In this document: piece by piece, positions 1-6,132 of the stretch
Numbering within the stretch: the stretch's first letter is position 1
Layout: the number at the start of each line of letters is the position of its first letter
Assembly: GCA_027080605.1 (NCBI GenBank)
Contig: JALWRO010000001.1
Location: 1-9,804, forward strand
Length of the DNA stretch: 9,804 nt
Reading direction: 5' to 3'
DNA from: Campylobacterales bacterium
Lineage (GTDB): Bacteria > Campylobacterota > Campylobacteria > Campylobacterales > QNZT01
Program-made: the position numbers and the translations under genes
The notes under the pieces: generated by a model
The model's database searches: none
What the model saw: the letters and a program-made list of their open reading frames with translations, nothing else
What the model was told of the DNA's origin: nothing

Positions 1-67
1 AAAGGATTCGAACCTTCGACCCCCTGGTCCCAAACCAGGTGCGCTAACCAGGCTGCGCTACACTCCG
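1..67 (-). tRNA. tRNA-Pro (anticodon TGG), 3' end cut by the window edge
   Basis: Read on the minus strand the gene starts at 67 with acceptor arm CGGAGTG, followed by a D-arm containing AGCGCAGCCTGGTTAGCGC. The anticodon stem CCTGG/CCAGG (39-35 and 27-23) closes the seven-base loop TTTGGGA, giving anticodon TGG (32-30), which reads proline CCN codons. A T-arm with GGTTCGAATCC follows. The pairing acceptor strand, discriminator base and any encoded CCA lie beyond position 1, so only the first 67 bases are present. A dedicated promoter lies just upstream. All three visible arms fold normally, so there is no sign of decay. Confidence 0.96.
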
Positions 68-97
68 ATTTTCAAAATTTGTGCTTTTGAGGGTGAG

Positions 98-126
98 ATT
101 TTACCCTAACTTTTCTAAATTGTCAA
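98..126 (-). promoter_or_regulatory. Promoter of the tRNA-Pro gene with GC-rich discriminator
   Basis: On the minus strand a perfect -35 TTGACA (126-121) is followed by exactly 17 bases and a -10 TAAAAT (103-98, five of six consensus bases). Transcription should start near 91, giving a leader of about 24 bases before the tRNA. The bases between -10 and start, CTCACCC, are C-rich; such GC-rich discriminators are typical of stable-RNA promoters under ppGpp stringent control in proteobacteria. Stringent control in this organism is inferred, not shown. Confidence 0.75.
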
Positions 127-128
127 TA

Positions 129-164
129 GTTTTTGACACAATTTTTGCAGATTGTGTCAAAAAC
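129..164. terminator. 14-bp perfect inverted repeat between thiG and the tRNA, possible terminator
   Basis: The arm at 129-142 (GTTTTTGACACAAT) is perfectly complementary to the arm at 151-164, with an 8-base loop at 143-150. The repeat lies immediately 3' of thiG and just upstream of the tRNA promoter, the right place to insulate the two. A run of seven T (169-175) follows the hairpin four bases later only in the plus direction. On the minus strand, where thiG is transcribed, the hairpin is followed by TATTGACA without a U-tract. It therefore resembles an intrinsic terminator for plus-strand (antisense) transcription and at best an atypical one for thiG. A protein-binding palindrome is an alternative. 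Confidence 0.5.
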
Positions 165-173
165 GTTATTTTT

Positions 174-965
174 TTACTTCTCCTGTGAAAATTCTATTAA
201 CCCCTCGGTCGGAGAGCTTGCAGTGGCGAAAGGTTTTTTGGCGATTCTTCCGGCAAGATAACTCATGCGTCCTGATTTGACTGCAAGCTTCATCGCTTCC
301 GCCATCAAAACAGGATCTTTTGCCTGTGCGATTGCGGTATTGGTCAAAATACCGTCCACACCGATCTCCATCGCGATTGCAGCGTCACTGGCACAGCCGA
401 TTCCGGCATCGACGATGACCGGTACATTGACCGCTTCTTTGACGAAGAGTACGTTGTATCTGTTTTGAATCCCCAGACCGCTTCCGATAGGCGCTGCAAG
501 AGGCATGACTGCTGCTGCACCGGCATTTTCAAGCCGTTTTGCCATAATCGGATCGTCGTTGGTGTATGCCATGACGGTAAATCCCTCTTTGGCAAGTACT
601 TCCGTGGCTTTGAGTGTGTCGATGACATCGGGGTAAAGTGTTTTGGCAGTATCGCCGATGACTTCCATTTTGATAATATCGATACCGGTTGCTTCCCGTA
701 CCATACGAAAAAGTGTGATCGCCTCTTCAGCCGTAGTACAGCCTGCGGAGTTTGGCAAAATCTGCACGTTGGTGTCTTTGAAGTAATCCATCAGATTCTC
801 TTCGTTCGGATTGGTAATATTGACCCTGCGTACGGCAACGGTGATCATATTGGAACCACTGGCAAGTGTGGCGTCTCGTGTGGTTTTAAAGTCAGGATAT
901 TTTCCGCTGCCGACGATCAGGCGGCTTTCAAATTCGTATTTCCCTATTTTTAGTGTATCTTTCAT
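174..965 (-). CDS. thiG: Thiazole synthase ThiG
   Basis: ThiG builds the thiazole phosphate half of thiamine in the cytoplasm from 1-deoxy-D-xylulose 5-phosphate, dehydroglycine and sulfur carried by ThiS thiocarboxylate. The 263-residue product is full length for this TIM-barrel family. Visible signatures are the N-terminal SRLIVGSGKYPDF (14-26), the Schiff-base lysine K99 in IIKMEVIGD, the phosphate-binding loop PIGSGLGIQN (159-168), VDAGIG (185-190) and the C-terminal NTAIAQAKDPVLMAEAM (209-225). The ATG at 965 has a ribosome binding site AGGGG (975-971) five bases upstream. The gene stands alone: thiS, thiF, thiH and thiE are not in the window, so its partners must be encoded elsewhere. 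It has its own promoter after purN, and no TPP riboswitch is recognisable in the short leader. Confidence 0.96.
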   Translation of the reverse strand: MKDTLKIGKYEFESRLIVGSGKYPDFKTTRDATLASGSNMITVAVRRVNITNPNEENLMDYFKDTNVQILPNSAGCTTAEEAITLFRMVREATGIDIIKMEVIGDTAKTLYPDVIDTLKATEVLAKEGFTVMAYTNDDPIMAKRLENAGAAAVMPLAAPIGSGLGIQNRYNVLFVKEAVNVPVIVDAGIGCASDAAIAMEIGVDGILTNTAIAQAKDPVLMAEAMKLAVKSGRMSYLAGRIAKKPFATASSPTEGLIEFSQEK

Positions 966-997
966 ATTTTCCCCTATATGGATATGGTGTTTGTTTT

Positions 998-1013
998 CTT
1001 ACAAAAATGTAAG
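998..1013. promoter_or_regulatory. Palindrome TTACA-TTTT-TGTAA at the thiG transcription start
   Basis: A perfect 6-bp inverted repeat (CTTACA and TGTAAG around a 4-base AT loop) covers the predicted first bases of the thiG transcript (start near 1012). It could be an operator for a dimeric repressor or a 5'-end hairpin that stabilises the mRNA. I cannot assign a regulator from the sequence. With only six base pairs in an AT-rich leader, chance is possible. Confidence 0.35.
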
Positions 1014-1018
1014 ATGAT

Positions 1019-1047
1019 ATTATATCGCAAATGTGAATAATTGACAA
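1019..1047 (-). promoter_or_regulatory. thiG promoter
   Basis: On the minus strand -35 TTGTCA (1047-1042, five of six) is separated by exactly 17 bases from a perfect -10 TATAAT (1024-1019). The -35 begins at the base right after the purN stop codon (1050-1048). The predicted start near 1012 gives a leader of about 46 bases. This argues that thiG is transcribed separately from nnrD-purN, although read-through from purN stays possible because I see no terminator between them. Confidence 0.75.
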
Positions 1048-1596
1048 TCAGGAGAGGTACTCCAGGAGCGCTTCGGGGTATATTTCATGTTCGCAGGCGT
1101 GAATTTTTGCTTCAAATGCGGCAAAATCGAGATGCTCTTTTTCAAAACATTTCTGTTTGATAATTTTTCCGCCGTCTACTTCGGTAACCACTTCATGAAC
1201 TGTGACCCCGGCGACTTTCATGTCAGAAGCAAAGCTGCGCTCAAGTGCATTGGCGCCTTTGAAAAGCGGGAGCAGGGAAGGGTGGATATTGATTGCTTTG
1301 ATTTGTTCGGTAAAAACGGGTGTAAGGATTCTCATGAAACCGGCAAGCACAGCAAGGTCGACTTTCAGATCTTGTATGACAGAGACGAGGTGTTTGTCAT
1401 ATGTTTCCCGATCGGGAAAACGGGTATGGTCTGCGACAATCGTTTCTACACCGAGATTTTTGGCTTTTTCGATACCCTCGGCTTGCGGTTTGTTTGTGAT
1501 TGCCGCAACGACTTCGATTTTGTGAGGATGCAGTTTTCGGATCAGGTTCTCCAGATTACTCCCTCTGCCGCTAAAGAGAATGACGATTCTTTTCAA
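1048..1596 (-). CDS. purN: Phosphoribosylglycinamide formyltransferase PurN (TTG start)
   Basis: PurN transfers the formyl group of 10-formyltetrahydrofolate to GAR, the third step of de novo purine synthesis, in the cytoplasm. The 182-residue product starts MKRIVILFSGRGSNL, with the phosphate-binding SGRGSNL at 9-15. The catalytic residues of the family are present: N103 and H105 in NIHPSLLP and D141 in VDGGKII (equivalent to E. coli N106, H108, D144). The reading frame is open further upstream to 1893, but that part overlaps nnrD out of frame and has no homology to the family. I place the start at TTG 1596-1594, which shares bases with the nnrD stop TGA (1595-1593). A strong ribosome binding site AAGGAG (1612-1607) lies ten bases upstream, inside nnrD. 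Overlapping stop and start suggest translational coupling to nnrD. Confidence 0.95.
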   Translation of the reverse strand: MKRIVILFSGRGSNLENLIRKLHPHKIEVVAAITNKPQAEGIEKAKNLGVETIVADHTRFPDRETYDKHLVSVIQDLKVDLAVLAGFMRILTPVFTEQIKAINIHPSLLPLFKGANALERSFASDMKVAGVTVHEVVTEVDGGKIIKQKCFEKEHLDFAAFEAKIHACEHEIYPEALLEYLS

Positions 1597-2984
1597 AGTT
1601 TTTTGACTCCTTCGATTAGATCGAACGGTCGAAGGGCGTAGTTGTTTTTTGCAAAATTGGCAGCACTCAGCGCATGGGCGATGGAACCGCTGACAGCTGC
1701 ATCGAGCAGTGTATATCCCTGTGCCAGGAGAGACGCGATTAAACCGCCGAGTACATCGCCGCTGCCGCCTTTGCTGAGGACATTGCTTCCGAAAGGCTGA
1801 ATGTAGATTTTTTGCTGATGGGCGATGAGTGTATTGGCGCCTTTGAGAACCAGCACCAGTTCGGGGTATCTGGCGCTGAAACGCTCCGCCCAACCGAAAC
1901 GGTCAGCCTGTATTTCACCAACAGTTACATCCCCGAAACCGGTGATTTTCAGCAGGGAAGAGAACTCTTTTGGGTGTGGTGTCAGTACAAGGTTCTTTTT
2001 GCTCTGCAGTACCTCTTTGAGAATATCATGGTAAAAGAGATCGGCGTCGATGAGTATAGGCAGTTCATGATTGATCAGAAATTTTGCCAGATAACGGTTG
2101 TCAAACTGGTTTCCCAGCCCCATTCCGATACAGATGGCAGTGGCATGGTCGGTCAGGGTAGTGGAGCTCATGAGTTCATACGGGACGGTGTAGGGTTCAT
2201 TTTCCACGACGGTGACCAGCCCGGCACCGAAAGCATACGCCGCTTCCGCAGCGATAATACCCGCACCCGCTTTTTTCCCTGCGATGACATTGAGATGTCC
2301 GAAGTTGCCCTTGTGGCAGTTTTTGCTTTGTCTGAGCGGAAGTTTCAGGTCTTCGATCTCCAGTAAAAAGGTATTGGTCTTATCTTCATAGAGCAGATGG
2401 CTGACGCCAAGATCTGCGCAGACAATCTCGCCGACATAATCTTTGGCAATATCCGAATAGAGTGCATTTTTACGCGCACCCATGGTCACGGTGATATCTG
2501 CGACAAAGGTGTTATCACGGATATTTCCGTTCAGGTCGATGCCTGTGGGAATATCACAGGCGATTTTGTAGCTTTCAAAGCTGTTGAGCGCATCGATCAG
2601 CGAGATCGCTGTTTCATTCAACGGTTTGCTGAGTCCCGAACCGAAGAGTGCATCGATAACCACATCTGTTTCGACCGGTTTTTCAGTCACTTCTACACCG
2701 ACGCTTTGTGCCCGCTTGAACTGGAGCTGTGCCATCTGGGATTTTGCGCCGAAGGGAAGCATCAGGATGACACGTTCATACTCCGCTTGAATCATACGCG
2801 CGAGGGCGATGCCGTCTGCACCGTTGTTTCCGGGACCGGAGACGATCAGAACAGTTTTTGCATTAGGTGGTAGTGCGTTTTTGAGTCCCATCGCAGCATG
2901 TTCCATCAGTAAATCTTCACTGAGCAGGTAGTTTTTGTAGCATTTTTGGTCAAGGGAAGAGACATCTTTGTATACGCATTTCAT
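1593..2984 (-). CDS. nnrD: Bifunctional NAD(P)H-hydrate epimerase / ADP-dependent NAD(P)H-hydrate dehydratase
   Basis: This enzyme repairs damaged nicotinamide cofactors: the N-terminal YjeF/NnrE-type domain epimerises R- and S-NAD(P)HX, and the C-terminal ribokinase-like NnrD domain dehydrates S-NAD(P)HX back to NAD(P)H using ADP. The 463-residue length fits the fused form; the gene is also called yjeF. In the epimerase part I see GPGNNGADG (50-58), the acidic residue in IDALFGSGL (110-118) and DIPTGID (144-150). In the dehydratase part I see HKGNFGH (224-230), LTPHPKEF (334-341), LKGANTL (380-386) and the nucleotide-site GGSGDVLGG (406-414). Both halves look intact. The ATG at 2984 has no clear ribosome binding site. 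The stop codon overlaps the purN start, so the two genes are probably cotranscribed; no strong promoter stands out upstream. Confidence 0.95.
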   Translation of the reverse strand: MKCVYKDVSSLDQKCYKNYLLSEDLLMEHAAMGLKNALPPNAKTVLIVSGPGNNGADGIALARMIQAEYERVILMLPFGAKSQMAQLQFKRAQSVGVEVTEKPVETDVVIDALFGSGLSKPLNETAISLIDALNSFESYKIACDIPTGIDLNGNIRDNTFVADITVTMGARKNALYSDIAKDYVGEIVCADLGVSHLLYEDKTNTFLLEIEDLKLPLRQSKNCHKGNFGHLNVIAGKKAGAGIIAAEAAYAFGAGLVTVVENEPYTVPYELMSSTTLTDHATAICIGMGLGNQFDNRYLAKFLINHELPILIDADLFYHDILKEVLQSKKNLVLTPHPKEFSSLLKITGFGDVTVGEIQADRFGWAERFSARYPELVLVLKGANTLIAHQQKIYIQPFGSNVLSKGGSGDVLGGLIASLLAQGYTLLDAAVSGSIAHALSAANFAKNNYALRPFDLIEGVKKL

Positions 2985-3029
2985 AAGATTACTTTAACAT
3001 AGCTTCTCTTACAGGTGGGTCACAGAGTA

Positions 3030-3038
3030 TGGTATAAT
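3030..3038 (+). promoter_or_regulatory. Extended -10 promoter abutting the start of the membrane-protein gene
   Basis: TGG followed by a perfect TATAAT (3033-3038) forms an extended -10 element (TGnTATAAT), which can work without a good -35. The best -35 candidate, CTTACA (3008-3013), matches four of six bases with a long 19-base spacer. A start point seven bases after the hexamer falls on about 3045, the A of the ATG of the next gene, which would make the transcript leaderless or nearly so. Confidence 0.6.
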
Positions 3039-3044
3039 GGTGTT

Positions 3045-4094
3045 ATGAGACTTTTATTGAAAATAGTTGCATTTTTTGTACTGTTGTTTTCACTCTTCAT
3101 GATTTATGAGCATTATGAATTGCATCAGAAACAGCGTTTTGAAGCGTTGCAGAGGATCGACCCTTTGCCGGAGACGCTGCGTTTGATCGACGAAGATAAA
3201 TATGCCGAAGCATCAGAGTATCTGGGGTTTTTCATGAAGTATGACTATGTCAAAGAGAATCCCAAAGCGCAGGAGCTTTATGAAGCACTGGAGCAGAAAC
3301 GAAACTCTATGGCATATCAGAGTGAAAAGGCGATGGAAGGTGTCTTGAAAGGGAAAAGTGACGAGACGATCGGACAGTTGTCAGCCGGTATAAGTGACTT
3401 TTTTCTGTTTGGAGACCTGCGTGATTTGTCGATAGAAGGGTATCACTATCTCAAAGGTGAGAGTGTTGACAAAGTGTTGGTGGCACTGTCAACAATCGGT
3501 GTTGTGGTTACAGGTGCCACACTCTTCAGTGCCGGAAGTACAGCAGGTGTCAAAGGGGGAGTCAGCGCACTGAAACTGATACGAAAAAGCAGGAAAATGC
3601 CGCTTTGGATGGAGAAGTTTATTGTCCGTTCGGCGAAGCAGGTGAAAAACAATCACAATATCAAACCAGTCAAAGAGTTTTTGGAAGATATCTATACCGT
3701 GACGAAAACCAGCGGTTTCAATACAACGATGAAACTTCTGAACAAATCACCGAACATGAAAGTGTTTCGCAACTCGATCGGCTTTGCCAAAACATTCGGT
3801 AAAGAGAGTGGAGTACTTTTTAAAATACTCGGAGATGATGCTCCGATCTATTACCGTCTGCTCAAAGACAAAAGCAGCAAAAAGACATTTTTAAAAGCGG
3901 CGACATACGGAGAACCGGGAATCAAACGACTGGCGAAAATGGGAGAGAAAGGATTTTTGAAGAGTATTAAACCGGTGGTGAAAACCTCCAGACTGGCTAA
4001 AATATTTACCAAAAATGTCGTAAGGGCACTCTATAAAATTCCGGTTGCGGTCTATATTTTTATGGCGATGGTGAGTCTGGTGTTGCTGGTGTAG
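3045..4094 (+). CDS. Unrecognised protein with N- and C-terminal membrane segments
   Basis: I do not recognise this 349-residue protein. It begins with a hydrophobic membrane segment (about 3-20) and ends with another that runs to the last residue (about 331-349). A third hydrophobic stretch at about 142-176 is rich in Gly, Ala, Ser and Val and could be membrane-associated. Residues 21-110 are charged and predicted helical. Residues 180-330 are strongly basic (many Lys and Arg) with repeated short helices; the motif FFLFGDLRDLSIEGYHYL (119-136) looks like the conserved core. I chose the ATG at 3045 because the membrane segment starts there. The same frame is open to a GTG at 3015, but that extension contains the TATAAT promoter and has no ribosome binding site. 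The gene is divergent from nnrD and convergent with comM. It could be an inner-membrane anchor or a pore-like protein; no function can be assigned. Confidence 0.8.
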   Translation: MRLLLKIVAFFVLLFSLFMIYEHYELHQKQRFEALQRIDPLPETLRLIDEDKYAEASEYLGFFMKYDYVKENPKAQELYEALEQKRNSMAYQSEKAMEGVLKGKSDETIGQLSAGISDFFLFGDLRDLSIEGYHYLKGESVDKVLVALSTIGVVVTGATLFSAGSTAGVKGGVSALKLIRKSRKMPLWMEKFIVRSAKQVKNNHNIKPVKEFLEDIYTVTKTSGFNTTMKLLNKSPNMKVFRNSIGFAKTFGKESGVLFKILGDDAPIYYRLLKDKSSKKTFLKAATYGEPGIKRLAKMGEKGFLKSIKPVVKTSRLAKIFTKNVVRALYKIPVAVYIFMAMVSLVLLV

Positions 4095-4096
4095 TC

Positions 4097-5605
4097 TCAG
4101 CGAAAGCGATATTGCAGCGCTTCAAGCATATGGCTTTTTCGGATATCTTCACTCTCTTCGATATCTGCGATGGTTCGGGCGACTTTCAAAGTTTTATTGA
4201 TTGCCCGTTGTGAAAGATCAAAGCGGGGTATTGCACTCTCTAAAAGTTTCCGGCTCTCATGATCGGTAGTGCAGTATTCTTGAATTTCCCGATCACTCAG
4301 TTTACCGTTAAATTCCGTCTGACCACGCTCTTTTTGCAGGATAAACACTTTTTTGACGGTTTCAAACATCTCTCTGGAAGAGACGGAAGGTTTGTCGTCG
4401 GGCGCTATCTCTCCCATCTGAACATAGAGATCGATACGATCGAGCAGCGGCGAAGAGAGCCGTTTTTTGTAACGGGAAATTTCCAGTTCCGTGCAGCGAC
4501 ACTCTTTGCTGTTGCTTAGAAGATTGCCGCAGGGGCAGGGGTTCATCGCCGCAATAAAAAGAAACTTGGTTTGATAACGGATTTTGGTGTTGACTCTGGA
4601 GATAAGCAACTGATGGTCTTCCAGCGGTTCGCGCAGGCTCTCCAGCACTGTTTTGGGGAAATGGGGGATTTCGTCAAAAAAGAGTACGCCGTTGTTGGCA
4701 AGTGAAACTTCACCGACTTTGGCGCTTCTGCTGCCGCCTCCGAAGATACTCGCTTTTGTAGCTGTGTGGTGTGGACTTCGGAATTCTCTTTGCGGGCTGA
4801 AATCGGGTTCTTTTCCTTCTAGTGCATCGAGTTTCGCTTTTTCCAAAATCTCATCGAGGCTCATGGGAGGGAGTATAAACGGTATGCGTTTGGCACTCAT
4901 ACTTTTGCCGCATCCCGGGCTTCCTTCAAAAAGGATATTGTGCATACCGCACGCGGCGATGAGTGATGCACGCTTGGCATTTTCCTGTCCTTTGACTTCA
5001 TGAAAGTCGATGGGGAATTCCCCGGTAAAATAGTAGTTCTTTCCGTCTACTGTGATACATGGATAGCTCAGTTTCTCTGAAGAGTTGACACAAGTTGCTG
5101 TCTGCGGTGTTGTAAAAATAGTGATAGCCTCTTCCAGGTTTTTGACAGGATATATCTCCAGTTCGGGGATTTTGGCAATTTTCTCAAGGCTTTCATGAGG
5201 AACGATCACTTTTTTGATGAGGTTCTCTTTTGCCAGAGAGAGGATGATGGCAAAGAGGGTAGAGGTATCTTTGAGTCTGCCGTCAAGTCCCAGTTCGCCA
5301 AATGCCATAAAGGCTGAAAAATCGGTCTCGGTTTTTTGCAAAGCGATCAGGAGTGCGATGGGGAGGTCAAAATGGCTTCCCTCTTTACGCAGGTCGGAGG
5401 GGGAGAGGTTGACAGTGACTTTTTGGGGAGGAAATTTGAAGTCAATAGCACTCAGTGCCGATTTGATACGCTCTTTGGACTCCTGGATGGAAGCCTGAGC
5501 CAGTCCCACGATGGCAAAGCTGGGAAGTGCCCGCACAAAAGAGACTTCGACATCGACCACTTTTGCGTCAAAGCCGTCAAGTGTGGCGCATAAAATCTGC
5601 TTCAT
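4097..5605 (-). CDS. comM: ComM/YifB-family Mg-chelatase-like AAA+ ATPase
   Basis: ComM in Vibrio and related bacteria is a hexameric helicase that promotes branch migration when transformed single-stranded DNA integrates by homologous recombination; the wider family is often labelled magnesium chelatase-like. The 502-residue length is normal. The N-terminal ChlI/Lon-S5-like domain (about 1-165) includes IVGLAQASIQESKERIKSA (32-50) and VNLSPSDLRKEG (65-76). The AAA+ core has Walker A GSPGCGKS (228-235), GEVSLANNGVLFFDE with Walker B (298-312), and the sensor region AAMNPCPCG (352-360), followed by C369 and C371, which with C357 and C359 could bind zinc. SPLLDRID (385-392) carries the arginine of the second-region-of-homology type. 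It is last in the tig operon, four bases after def, with no clear ribosome binding site, so coupling to def is likely. Whether this organism is naturally competent cannot be read here. Confidence 0.93.
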   Translation of the reverse strand: MKQILCATLDGFDAKVVDVEVSFVRALPSFAIVGLAQASIQESKERIKSALSAIDFKFPPQKVTVNLSPSDLRKEGSHFDLPIALLIALQKTETDFSAFMAFGELGLDGRLKDTSTLFAIILSLAKENLIKKVIVPHESLEKIAKIPELEIYPVKNLEEAITIFTTPQTATCVNSSEKLSYPCITVDGKNYYFTGEFPIDFHEVKGQENAKRASLIAACGMHNILFEGSPGCGKSMSAKRIPFILPPMSLDEILEKAKLDALEGKEPDFSPQREFRSPHHTATKASIFGGGSRSAKVGEVSLANNGVLFFDEIPHFPKTVLESLREPLEDHQLLISRVNTKIRYQTKFLFIAAMNPCPCGNLLSNSKECRCTELEISRYKKRLSSPLLDRIDLYVQMGEIAPDDKPSVSSREMFETVKKVFILQKERGQTEFNGKLSDREIQEYCTTDHESRKLLESAIPRFDLSQRAINKTLKVARTIADIEESEDIRKSHMLEALQYRFR

Positions 5606-5609
5606 GAAG

Positions 5610-6125
5610 CTACTTTTTGCCTTTTAACTTCTTCTTCCACTCTTTTTCGAATTTTTTTCTTTTCAGGTAGGAGAGTTTTTCTATGAAGAGTTCTCCTTTG
5701 AGATGGTCGCACTCATGCTGAAATGCGATAGCCATCAATCCGTCATACTCATAAATTTTTTCATTGCCGTGTCTGTCGCAAAAAGAGACTTTAATACGTT
5801 CTGCGCGCTGTACATCTTCGTAATACTCCGGTACACTGAGACACCCCTCTGTATAAACGGTTGTACCGTCCATTTCGAGAATTTTCGGATTGATCACTTC
5901 TACAAGATTTTCCTTGCGTTGTTTGTCCTCTTCATCAGGAAGGTTGATAATAAGTGCATTGAGCGGTTCTGCTATCTGAATAGCTGCCAGACCGATACCG
6001 TTTTTTGCCATCATCGTTTCGTACATATCATCCAGAAGGGTGTGCAGGGTAGCGTCAAATTGTGTGACATCCCGGGACTTCTGTTTTAAAATTTTATTTG
6101 GATAAGTGATTATTTCACGGATCAT
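5610..6125 (-). CDS. def: Peptide deformylase
   Basis: Peptide deformylase removes the N-formyl group from the initiator methionine as the chain leaves the ribosome. The 171-residue protein has all three family motifs: GIGLAAIQ (43-50), EGCLS (93-97) and QHECDH (136-141). The metal ligands are C95, H137 and H141, and the catalytic acid is E138. The C-terminus is strongly basic (about 155-171, many Lys), as is common in deformylases whose C-terminal helix docks at the ribosomal exit. The ATG at 6125 follows the stop of the preceding gene by seven bases, and its ribosome binding site TAGGA overlaps that stop codon, so it should be translated from the same operon transcript. Nothing is missing. 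Confidence 0.97.
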   Translation of the reverse strand: MIREIITYPNKILKQKSRDVTQFDATLHTLLDDMYETMMAKNGIGLAAIQIAEPLNALIINLPDEEDKQRKENLVEVINPKILEMDGTTVYTEGCLSVPEYYEDVQRAERIKVSFCDRHGNEKIYEYDGLMAIAFQHECDHLKGELFIEKLSYLKRKKFEKEWKKKLKGKK

Positions 6126-6132
6126 GATATTC

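Noticed and set aside
119..139. Alternative short pairing (TGTCAA with TTGACA) that competes with the 14-bp hairpin, suggesting an attenuator
   Set aside because: The pairing half is the -35 TTGACA of the tRNA promoter, which explains its sequence; six base pairs are not enough to claim a switch.
465..953. 162-codon plus-strand frame opposite thiG
   Set aside because: It is antisense to an intact thiG, Cys- and His-rich in the way of a shadow frame, with no family motif.
966..1018. TPP riboswitch upstream of thiG
   Set aside because: The leader of about 46 bases is too short, and no THI-element core is visible.
1597..1893. Upstream extension of the purN reading frame (99 codons)
   Set aside because: It lies wholly within nnrD in another frame, shows no similarity to PurN, and the family N-terminus begins exactly at the TTG at 1596.
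3037..3048. Three-codon leader frame ATG GTG TTA TGA overlapping the ATG of the membrane-protein gene
   Set aside because: It starts inside the -10 element, upstream of the predicted transcription start, so it is probably not transcribed.
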